Origin: Marinosulfonomonas sp.
GTDB lineage: Bacteria > Pseudomonadota > Alphaproteobacteria > Rhodobacterales > Rhodobacteraceae
Reading direction: 5' to 3'
NCBI GenBank assembly: GCA_015494385.1
Contig: WGBJ01000277.1
Coordinates: 1 to 6,650, forward strand
Length of the DNA stretch: 6,650 nucleotides
The translations under genes were made by a program, and so were the position numbers. Every line of letters begins with the position of its first letter. Position 1 is the first letter of the stretch. Of this stretch, positions 1-6,104 are shown one piece after another. Under the pieces are notes generated by a model. That model was not told the DNA's origin and searched no databases. It saw only the letters and a list, made by a program, of their open reading frames with translations.

Positions 1-803
1 CCGCCGGTGGTGATCACCATGTCACATGTAGCACAAGCATTGACCAACGCAGCCTTTAGCAGATCAGGCTTGTCGGGGATTGCGCCCAGATCGACCACCT
101 CGATCCAGTCTTTTTTCAGCAGCGACAACAGGGTATAGCGGTTCGAGTTCCAGATTTGCCCTGCCCCCAACGGCTCGCCAGGTTGCACCAACTCACTACC
201 AGTCGAAAAGATGGCCACGCGCACCTTGCGCCGGACCTTGACACTGCCCGCACCAATTGCCGCCAGCGCGCCGGTCTGGCGGGCACCGATTTCGGCACCG
301 GCAGGGACAACCACCTGCCCTTTGGCGGCATCCCCGCCACTGGGGCGGATATGTTGGCCCACAGCGGGTTTGCGGGAAAATGTGATGGTGTCGCCCAAAA
401 CTTCGCAATCCTCTTGCATCACCACCGCGTCAAAACCGGCAGGCACAGGGGCACCTGTCAGAATACGCAGGGCAGTACCTGATTGCGGTTTGTTCTGCCC
501 CGCGTCACCGGCAGCAATGCGGCCAATCACCTGCAGGGTAAACGGACCATCCCCCGCCAGATCAGCGGTTTGCACCAGATAGCCATCCATCGCCGAGTTA
601 TCAAAAGGCGGCAGCGGAATGGGCGAGGTCGCATCAAACGCCAGCACGCGGCCAATCGCATCGGTCAGGGCAACATCCTCGACATCATCAACGGCCATGG
701 CCAGCGCCAGCCCGCGTTCAATCGCGACATCCAGCGGGGTCAACTTGTGGGCATGGCTGTCACAGCCACAGGCGGCGACGGTCGGTTCAACAGGTGCGTT
801 CAT
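1..803 (-). CDS. moeA: Molybdopterin molybdenumtransferase MoeA (partial, C-terminus beyond left edge)
   Basis: MoeA inserts molybdate into adenylylated molybdopterin in the cytoplasm, the last step in making the basic molybdenum cofactor. The 267 visible residues cover roughly the first two thirds of a family usually near 400 residues. Diagnostic blocks are the DNSAMDGY motif (residues 68-75), the LTGAPVPAGFDAVV stretch (115-128), HIRPSGGD (151-158), the FSTGSEL motif (199-205) opening the MoaB/MogA-like domain, WNSNRY (218-223), and the start of the cofactor-binding VITTGG loop at the window edge. The ATG at 803 is chosen because an in-frame TGA lies a few codons upstream and no other start precedes the conserved region; a weak GAGG ribosome site sits 7 nt ahead. 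The N-terminus carries an unusual Cys-Gly-Cys...His-Ala-His cluster (residues 12-19) before the usual family start. A strong terminator lies just upstream, so the gene probably needs its own promoter or readthrough. Confidence 0.95.
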   Translation of the reverse strand, partial: MNAPVEPTVAACGCDSHAHKLTPLDVAIERGLALAMAVDDVEDVALTDAIGRVLAFDATSPIPLPPFDNSAMDGYLVQTADLAGDGPFTLQVIGRIAAGDAGQNKPQSGTALRILTGAPVPAGFDAVVMQEDCEVLGDTITFSRKPAVGQHIRPSGGDAAKGQVVVPAGAEIGARQTGALAAIGAGSVKVRRKVRVAIFSTGSELVQPGEPLGAGQIWNSNRYTLLSLLKKDWIEVVDLGAIPDKPDLLKAALVNACATCDMVITTG

Positions 804-831
804 GAAGGGGCCTCGTCAAAAGAAAATAGGC

Positions 832-863
832 GGGCGCCGCTGTGGGAGGACAGAGCGGCACCC
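832..863 (-). terminator. Intrinsic terminator after the nitroreductase gene
   Basis: Read on the minus strand, a 10-bp stem pairs GGGTGCCGCT with AGCGGCGCCC (one G-U wobble, otherwise perfect) around a 12-nt loop. It is followed by a T-rich run (TATTTTCTTTT, down to about 818). It begins 10 nt after the nitroreductase stop codon, the expected place for a Rho-independent terminator. The T-run ends about 15 nt before the moeA start codon, so it could also act on moeA expression. Confidence 0.8.
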
Positions 864-873
864 GCACGATCGG

Positions 874-1494
874 CTATCCCGTCCATTGTGACAACAGGGA
901 TTCAGGCGCGGGACGTGCGTTGCGCCTTGGGGCCGATGTGGGTGTTCCGATGGCGATGAAACACAGGAAGGTTTCGTCGTCATCCAGTTTCAATGCATTG
1001 CGAAAGGCCTGCGTGCGCACCGCCTGCCCGCTCAGGGCGCGGGCACCAAAACCCATTGCATGGGCCGCCAGCAACACATTCTGCAACGCCGCCCCGCCCG
1101 AGGCCAGTTGGTCATCCACATGCGGCACGTCGGCAGTGCGATTCAGGCGCAGCACCAGCCCCAGCAACAGCGGGGCACGGCTGGCCTTTTCACGCGCACG
1201 CGACAGGGCTTCGGCATCAGCATTGGGCAGGCGTTCGCGCAGGGCGGTTTCAAACACATCCGCAAGGGCAGACCGGCTGCTTTCGGGGAATTCGATAAAG
1301 CGCCACGGGCGCAGTTTGCCGTGATCGGGTGCGGCTGCAGCGGTGGCCATCAGGGTCGTCACCTGCGCACGCGTCGGGCCGGGTTTCGCGACCCGTTTGG
1401 GGGAAACCGAATGGCGGGTCAGAATGGCCTCGATCACATCATTTTCCATTCCATCCCCTGCGGGGGCTTCAAACGGATGGACAATGTTGGACAT
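874..1494 (-). CDS. YdjA-like nitroreductase family protein (FMN flavoprotein)
   Basis: A 206-residue member of the nitroreductase superfamily, close in pattern to the YdjA subgroup of small dimeric FMN enzymes that use NAD(P)H to reduce nitro compounds or other electron acceptors. The physiological substrate cannot be told from sequence. Supporting motifs are the N-terminal RHSVS segment (27-31) that contacts the FMN phosphate, the APDHGKLRPWRF block (55-66) typical of YdjA-like proteins, the small-residue helix SGGAALQNVLLAAHAMGFG (132-150), and a C-terminal IAIGTP strand (180-185). The length is normal for the subgroup. The ATG at 1494 is preferred over an in-frame ATG at 1521 because AAAGGAG (1503-1509) sits 8 nt before it. 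No signal peptide is visible, so it is cytoplasmic. It lies 122 bp downstream of the kinase gene on the same strand and ends at a strong terminator. Confidence 0.92.
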   Translation of the reverse strand: MSNIVHPFEAPAGDGMENDVIEAILTRHSVSPKRVAKPGPTRAQVTTLMATAAAAPDHGKLRPWRFIEFPESSRSALADVFETALRERLPNADAEALSRAREKASRAPLLLGLVLRLNRTADVPHVDDQLASGGAALQNVLLAAHAMGFGARALSGQAVRTQAFRNALKLDDDETFLCFIAIGTPTSAPRRNARPAPESLLSQWTG

Positions 1495-1502
1495 ATGGAT
1501 CA

Positions 1503-1509
1503 CTCCTTT
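1503..1509 (-). promoter_or_regulatory. Ribosome binding site deciding the nitroreductase start
   Basis: The minus strand reads AAAGGAG, 8 nt before the ATG at 1494. It selects that start over the in-frame upstream ATG at 1521, which would place this Shine-Dalgarno sequence inside the coding region. Confidence 0.8.
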
Positions 1510-1605
1510 GGCAGGCACCATGTGCCGCTAATTCGTCCGAACCCTATTCCCGCTATGTTTCATCAGGATTTAGGCGCGGTTACATTGCGTGTCGTCTTGT
1601 AAATA

Positions 1606-1636
1606 ATTGTAACGGGTCAGCCTTGACTTTGGTCAA
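1606..1636 (-). promoter_or_regulatory. Candidate promoter/operator for the nitroreductase gene
   Basis: The minus strand carries TTGACC (1636-1631) as a possible -35 box and TTACAA or TACAAT (1612-1606) as a possible -10 box. The spacing is 18-19 bp, slightly long for a sigma-70 promoter. The -35 box overlaps the perfect palindrome TTGAC-N4-GTCAA (1623-1636), which has the geometry of an FNR/CRP-family site. It lies across the 3' end of the kinase gene, about 115 bp ahead of the nitroreductase start. Both readings are inference from pattern only. Confidence 0.3.
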
Positions 1637-3863
1637 TTATAAGCCGCATCGCATGGGCAAGGCCAGCCATATTCACCGGCTTTTGTACCGTGACCACATC
1701 CTTTAGATCGTCAGGAAGCGACCCTTCAACCATATAACTTGAAATCACCATCGCCGGCAGTTCGGGGCGGATTTCATGCAACGCAGTGATCAGTTCGGCG
1801 CCATTCATCTCGGGCATCATCATATCCGTCACTACCGCATCATAACTGCCCGGATTGGTGCGGAAAGCGTGTAGCGCCAATGCCGGATTTGAAAATGCCT
1901 CGACCCGATACCCCAACCGCGCCATCATCCGGCGGATGGTATAAAGCAATTCTTCCTCGTCATCGACCAGCAGGATATGTTCATGCCCCATCTGCGGACG
2001 GGATTGCTGTTCGGTCTGGCTCTCAGTCACTTCGAATTCGGGGAACAGCAGGGTGAAACAGGTGCCGGCCTCCCGACTGCTTTGCAAGCGAACCTTGCCG
2101 CCAGCCTCTTCCACCCAGTTGCTGACAATCGCCAGCCCAAGGCCGGTGCCCTTGCCGACAGGTTTGGTGGAAAAGAACGGCTCGAATATCTTTTCCTGAA
2201 TGTCCTGCGGAATGCCCGGGCCGTTGTCGTCGATTTCCAGCTTGATCGTGCCCAGCGCCCCTTTGGGCAACTTTTTCAGCCCGCCTTTGGTGCCGCGGTT
2301 GATCCGGTCAAGGCGTAGTTCAATCCGCCCGCCATTGTCGCCGATGGCCTCGACCGCATTATGACACAGGTTCATCACGATCGGGAAAAAGGCCGTCGGG
2401 TCAATATCAGTGGCCACTCGGTCAACGGCCGGTTTGAATTCGATCTGCACCGACGGCGGGGTTGAAACGCGGATCAGCTCCAGCGCCTCGTCCACCGCAT
2501 GATGCAATTCCAGCCGCCGCGCCTGTCCGGGCTGCTGGCGCGCAAAGGTCAGCAACTGCTGGATCAGCGCCCGTGCGCGGCGCGAAGCAATCTCGATATG
2601 CTCGATCGAGGCGCGCACGTCCTCGGGCGCGTCCATATCTTCGGATTCCAGTTTGATCAGCTCGGTATTGCCAATGATCGTCATCAAAACATTGTTGAAA
2701 TCATGGGCAACCGAGCCGGCCAAAATCCCCACCGCCTCCATCTTCTGCACCTGTGCGATCTGTTCATCCACATGGCGCTTTTCGGTAATGTCCTCGCCCA
2801 CGCCGATATAATTGGTGACCTCGCCTTCTTCGTTCAGCAGGGGCAACAGGCTGGTGGCCGCCCAATAATGGCTGCCATCCTTGCGCAGGTTCTTGAACAC
2901 ACCGCGCCACGGTTTGCCCTGACTAAGGCGTTTCCAGATATCCCGATAAGCCCCTTCCGGCGTGTGGCCGGATTTCAGGATGCTGGGCGATTTCCCGACA
3001 AGCTCTTCTTCGGAATAGCCCGTCATCTCCAGCAGCTTGCGATTGGCAAATTCGATCGTTCCGTGTGTATCGGTGATCATGATCGAGGCGGGGCTTTGCT
3101 GCACCACCCACGCCAGTTTGCGTTCTGCGGTTTGCGCCGATTTGCGGGCCTCAAGTTCTTTCAGCTGTGCCGCGTTCGATCGTAATGCACTGCCAACCAG
3201 TGCAAAGATCATCAGCGCGATCAACCCTACCAGCGCCGTCAGCAATACCATCACACCGGCAAGCGAGCGCACCAATGCGTCCCCGTCCGACAACGCTGCA
3301 ACAATGGTGTCCAGATTGCGTTGTCGCTGGTCCAGCCAGTGACGCTCCAGCACCGCAAGCGCCCGCAACGCATCCGAGTCATCCACCCGCACCAGCGCGT
3401 CGATTTCCTCGGCGCTTTTGTGTTCCTTGATGCCCTGTTTGATAATTTCAATATTGCGGGAATATTCCTCGACCACCCGCTTGATCCGCTCCAGCGCGTC
3501 CTGCTCGACCGGATCGGGATTGGCGGCCTGATAGGTCGCAATCGCGTTCAGCAACAACCGGCTTTGGGCGCGCAGGGTTTGTTCGTATTTTTCATCCTGA
3601 CGCAGCACATAGTTTTTGAAATTATGGATCATCCCGCCATAGCCGAAATAACCACGTATTTCGGAAATCCATAACCCTCTGGGGTCAGCGGCCTGCGAAT
3701 ATTCTTCCCACCCTGTTTTGATCTTGCGAAAGCGATTGCTGGTTTCATTGCTCAGTGCCAGCATCACGGCCAAAATCAGCAACAGAACAGCAGCCCCAGC
3801 CACCGCAATCGGCATCAACCGGCGTCGGCGTTTGGGTTGTGATATGGACTGATTGGTTTTCAT
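1617..3863 (-). CDS. Membrane hybrid sensor histidine kinase (PAS, HisKA, HATPase, receiver)
   Basis: A 748-residue inner-membrane sensor that should autophosphorylate on a histidine and pass phosphate to aspartates. A basic KRRRR stretch (11-15) precedes membrane helix one (about 17-37). A mostly helical extracytoplasmic region follows (about 38-198), then membrane helix two (about 201-224) and a short coiled linker. The PAS domain with its PAC extension spans about 250-363. The H-box AHDFNN places the phospho-His at 387. The ATP-binding domain shows the N-box (N498/N502), DNGPG (546-550), FEPFF (560-564) and GKGTGLG (570-576). The C-terminal receiver (about 628-745) has D634/D635, the acceptor D680 in TDMMMPEMNG and K728. 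The ligand is unknown; the sensor region holds a striking GYGG-IHNFKNYV segment (74-86). The ATG at 3863 precedes the basic and membrane segments, although its ribosome site is weak. It is divergent from the response regulator, its likely partner. No Hpt protein is encoded nearby. Confidence 0.95.
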   Translation of the reverse strand: MKTNQSISQPKRRRRLMPIAVAGAAVLLLILAVMLALSNETSNRFRKIKTGWEEYSQAADPRGLWISEIRGYFGYGGMIHNFKNYVLRQDEKYEQTLRAQSRLLLNAIATYQAANPDPVEQDALERIKRVVEEYSRNIEIIKQGIKEHKSAEEIDALVRVDDSDALRALAVLERHWLDQRQRNLDTIVAALSDGDALVRSLAGVMVLLTALVGLIALMIFALVGSALRSNAAQLKELEARKSAQTAERKLAWVVQQSPASIMITDTHGTIEFANRKLLEMTGYSEEELVGKSPSILKSGHTPEGAYRDIWKRLSQGKPWRGVFKNLRKDGSHYWAATSLLPLLNEEGEVTNYIGVGEDITEKRHVDEQIAQVQKMEAVGILAGSVAHDFNNVLMTIIGNTELIKLESEDMDAPEDVRASIEHIEIASRRARALIQQLLTFARQQPGQARRLELHHAVDEALELIRVSTPPSVQIEFKPAVDRVATDIDPTAFFPIVMNLCHNAVEAIGDNGGRIELRLDRINRGTKGGLKKLPKGALGTIKLEIDDNGPGIPQDIQEKIFEPFFSTKPVGKGTGLGLAIVSNWVEEAGGKVRLQSSREAGTCFTLLFPEFEVTESQTEQQSRPQMGHEHILLVDDEEELLYTIRRMMARLGYRVEAFSNPALALHAFRTNPGSYDAVVTDMMMPEMNGAELITALHEIRPELPAMVISSYMVEGSLPDDLKDVVTVQKPVNMAGLAHAMRLIIDQSQG

Positions 3864-3886
3864 ATCCGGAATATTCTGCCCCTTAC

Positions 3887-3906
3887 CTGACTTATATGCC
3901 AGTCAG
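3887..3906. repeat. Inverted repeat in the kinase leader (possible operator)
   Basis: A perfect 6-bp inverted repeat, CTGACT and AGTCAG, flanks an 8-bp spacer. Its near edge is 24 bp from the kinase start codon. It could be an operator for a dimeric regulator or a small hairpin in the kinase mRNA leader. No second copy was noticed in the intergenic region. Confidence 0.35.
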
Positions 3907-3958
3907 CGGCGGTTTTCCATTGCCACGGGGCCTAAAAACGCGGAAAAACAAGGTGCAG

Positions 3959-3986
3959 ATTATAGCTTTATTGCTAAACTGATCAA
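3959..3986 (-). promoter_or_regulatory. Candidate sigma-70 promoter for the sensor kinase gene
   Basis: On the minus strand TTGATC (3986-3981) and a perfect TATAAT (3964-3959) are separated by 16 bp, or 17 bp if the -35 is read one base upstream as TTTGAT. This is the best promoter match in the divergent region. It would start transcription near 3952, giving a leader of about 90 nt that contains the inverted repeat at 3887-3906. No comparably good promoter was found for the divergent regulator gene. Confidence 0.5.
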
Positions 3987-4004
3987 ACAAGACCCTAACG
4001 ATGT

Positions 4005-4009
4005 AAAGG
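4005..4009 (+). promoter_or_regulatory. Ribosome binding site supporting the GTG start of the response regulator
   Basis: AAAGG lies 6 nt before the GTG at 4016. The next in-frame ATG is at codon 39, inside the receiver domain, so this site together with the GTG defines the start. Confidence 0.7.
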
Positions 4010-4015
4010 TAGACT

Positions 4016-4735
4016 GTGCAAAAGGAACTTATCCTTGTTGTTGACGATGATCCCCAGATCACCTCTTTTTTAAAGCGGTATCTGGAGAAGCAGGGGTATA
4101 GCGTCGAATGCGCCTCGGACGGGCGTGAAATGCAGGCGGTGCTGGACCGGCAAAAGGTGGATCTGGTTATTCTGGACATCGGCCTGCCGGGCAAAAGCGG
4201 GCTGGACATCACCCGTGATATCCGGCGGGATTCGAACCTGCCCATTCTGGTTCTCTCGGGCAGCTCGGAAACCTTTGACCGCGTTGTCGGGCTGGAATTC
4301 GGTGCCGACGATTATATGGTCAAACCCTACGAGCCGCGCGAATTGCTGGCCCGCGTGCGCACCATTCTGCGGCGTGCAAAACCGGCAGAACAGGTTTCCG
4401 CCAAAGCGGTTCTATACCAGTTCGACAACTGGTCGGTGAACCAGAACGAACGGTCATTATCGCGGATTGACAGCGGCGAAGTCGAACCGCTGACCACCAC
4501 CGAATTTGAAATCCTCTATATGTTCGTCACCAACCCGCACACGGTGTTCAACCGCAACCAGTTGCTGGACGCCGCCCGCGGCCGCGAGAGTTTCGCAGGG
4601 GATCGGGCGATTGACGTGCATATCATGCGGTTGCGCAAAAAACTGGGGGCGGGAACGGATGGCGGTGAATATATCAAAACCATCCACGGCATCGGTTACA
4701 GTTTCATTGCAACCGTGAACAAGGTCAGCACATAA
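4016..4735 (+). CDS. OmpR/PhoB-family response regulator
   Basis: A 239-residue cytoplasmic DNA-binding regulator of normal length for the OmpR/PhoB family. The receiver domain (about 3-118) has the acidic pair D10/D11 in VVDDDP, the phospho-acceptor D54 in LVILDIGLPG, a conserved Ser at 81 and K103 in the VKPYEP motif. All switch residues are therefore present. The winged-helix output domain occupies about the last 100 residues, with LTTTEFEIL, the recognition helix around DRAIDVHIMRLRKKL, and the wing ending IKTIHGIGYSF. The start is a GTG with AAAGG upstream; any later start would delete the first receiver strand. It diverges from the hybrid sensor kinase across 152 bp, which argues they form a pair, and it may control both promoters there. 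Its end overlaps the oxidase gene tail to tail. Target genes are not identifiable from the sequence. Confidence 0.95.
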   Translation: MQKELILVVDDDPQITSFLKRYLEKQGYSVECASDGREMQAVLDRQKVDLVILDIGLPGKSGLDITRDIRRDSNLPILVLSGSSETFDRVVGLEFGADDYMVKPYEPRELLARVRTILRRAKPAEQVSAKAVLYQFDNWSVNQNERSLSRIDSGEVEPLTTTEFEILYMFVTNPHTVFNRNQLLDAARGRESFAGDRAIDVHIMRLRKKLGAGTDGGEYIKTIHGIGYSFIATVNKVST

Positions 4736-6104
4736 CCTGCTGCGCGCGGCCGGTTTCACCGACAGGCACCGACAGGTTTGCAGAAACTTCGCCAGCAATA
4801 TCCAGCGCCGATTTGATGCAATTGGCCACCGAAACCCCGTTGGTATAATTGCCGGTCAGATACAGCCCCTCGACCCGCTGCGGGGTTTCGGAAAACAGTT
4901 TTTGCCGCGCCGCATGGCCCAGCGTATATTGCGGCAGTCCCAACGGCCAGCGGCGAAAACGGGTGACAACCGGATCGCCCTTGATCCCCAGAACCTCGGC
5001 CAGTTCGGCGTGCATTTGTGCCGTCAGATCAATGCCCGACATCCGCGCCAGTTCAGGGTTGCGCACCCCGCCTGCATAGGCGGAAATCGCCACGAACCCG
5101 TCAGGCGCGCGGTGCGGATACATGGTCGAGGCAAATTGCGAACCCGACAGGATACGCCCGTCATCCCTGGTCGACAAAAACCCCAGCCCGTCCAGCGGAT
5201 GCGCCACCTGCTCACGCCGATAGCCAAAGAAGCCCACATTCACCGTCGGGGTCTGGATGGCACTGGTTGCACCAGCCCCGATCACATCAACCTGTTCCAG
5301 CAATTGCGCGGCGACATGCGGTTGCACGGCCAGCACCACGGCGCGGGCATTGCGGGTGCCCTCGCTGGTTTTCACAGCAAACCCTTGCGCGGTTTTGCTC
5401 AGGCCGGAAACGGTAATGCCGGTGTGAACACGCGGGCCCAGATGGCAGGTCAACACCTGCGGAATTGTGCCGATGCCACCATCCCAGGAATACAGATGCC
5501 GCCCCGGCTCGGACCCGCGTTTGGCCCGCAACACCCCGCGGGTGATCGACCCCAGCGCCTGTTCCATCTCGGCCAGCTTGGGAAAGGCACCACTGATCGA
5601 CAGCTCTCGCGAATCCCCCATAAAGATACCGGCGGCCATCGGGTCCATCACCTTGTCGGCAAATTCACGGCCAAAGCGGCGGGCGGTAAAGGCGTGGATG
5701 GTTTCCTCGCCCCCTTTGTGGCGCGGGATCAGTCCCTCGGCCAAAATACGCGCGCGGCCCCGCAGCGTCAGATAGTTCGAGGTGAAGAACCCCATCGGGT
5801 TGGCCGGAATACCCGTCAGCTTGCCATCATCGCGCAGATAGCGGCGTTTGACATCCGGCCCCAGATCATGCGCCTGATCCAGCAGGCCCAGCGCGTCAAT
5901 CTGCTCTACCGCTTGAGGCACCGAGGCATTGAAGGTGGTTGGCCCGTGTTCCATCAGGAACCCGTCAAAGCCCTCGGAAATCGCGTTGCCACCGGTGCGC
6001 ACCTGCCGTTCCAGAAGTTGCACATCCAGCCCGCGCTGCATCAGATCATAAGCCGTCGCCAGCCCCGAAATACCGCCGCCAATGACAATCACGTCATGCA
6101 TCAT
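4725..6104 (-). CDS. hemY: HemY-type protoporphyrinogen/coproporphyrinogen oxidase (FAD)
   Basis: A 459-residue flavoprotein of the HemY family, which oxidises protoporphyrinogen IX or coproporphyrinogen III to the porphyrin, using oxygen in the best-studied members. The FAD-binding GGGISG motif is at 9-14, followed by the ribose-binding E32 and the RTGGNA turn. FLMEHGP follows near residue 50. Family-typical blocks come next: RRFGREFADKVMDPMAAGIF, GAFPKLAEME, a WDGGIGTIPQ strand, GFLSTRDDGRIL, RRWPLGLPQY, and the C-terminal flavin-contact segment GNYTNGVSVANC (418-429). Length is typical. The start codon overlaps the stop of the upstream radical SAM gene (ATGA), so translation is probably coupled; a second ATG one codon on is equally possible. 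The last 17 or so residues are encoded around an exact 10-bp tandem repeat and overlap the convergent regulator gene. The oxidation state of the real substrate (proto- or copro-) cannot be told. A general amine-oxidase-fold role is the less likely alternative. Confidence 0.9.
   Translation of the reverse strand: MMHDVIVIGGGISGLATAYDLMQRGLDVQLLERQVRTGGNAISEGFDGFLMEHGPTTFNASVPQAVEQIDALGLLDQAHDLGPDVKRRYLRDDGKLTGIPANPMGFFTSNYLTLRGRARILAEGLIPRHKGGEETIHAFTARRFGREFADKVMDPMAAGIFMGDSRELSISGAFPKLAEMEQALGSITRGVLRAKRGSEPGRHLYSWDGGIGTIPQVLTCHLGPRVHTGITVSGLSKTAQGFAVKTSEGTRNARAVVLAVQPHVAAQLLEQVDVIGAGATSAIQTPTVNVGFFGYRREQVAHPLDGLGFLSTRDDGRILSGSQFASTMYPHRAPDGFVAISAYAGGVRNPELARMSGIDLTAQMHAELAEVLGIKGDPVVTRFRRWPLGLPQYTLGHAARQKLFSETPQRVEGLYLTGNYTNGVSVANCIKSALDIAGEVSANLSVPVGETGRAQQVMC
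4757..4776. repeat. Exact 10-bp tandem duplication near the 3' end of the oxidase gene
   Basis: CACCGACAGG occurs twice back to back, inside the coding region about 10 codons before the oxidase stop. The unit is not a multiple of three, so gain or loss of one copy shifts the reading frame of the protein tail. Confidence 0.9.

Noticed and set aside
1495..1521. A longer nitroreductase start at 1521
   Set aside because: It would bury a good AAAGGAG ribosome site inside the coding region and adds nine residues outside the conserved family start.
1580..1615. Imperfect inverted repeat GTTACA...TGTAAC after the kinase gene, considered as a terminator
   Set aside because: The stem is short and AT-rich with a large loop, and no T-tract follows; it is not a convincing intrinsic terminator.
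2499..3185. A 228-codon plus-strand open frame opposite the kinase gene
   Set aside because: It lies wholly inside the PAS and kinase-core coding region, and its protein matches no recognisable fold; it is a by-product of codon bias.
3911..3948. Possible hairpin between GGTTTTCC and GGAAAAAC in the divergent region
   Set aside because: Pairing is short, AT-rich and needs a bulge, and there is no T-run or gene end that would make it a terminator.
3971..3986. FNR-like site TTGCT...ATCAA in the divergent region
   Set aside because: The half-sites are 6 bp apart instead of 4, and the bases are better explained as the -35 box and spacer of the kinase promoter.
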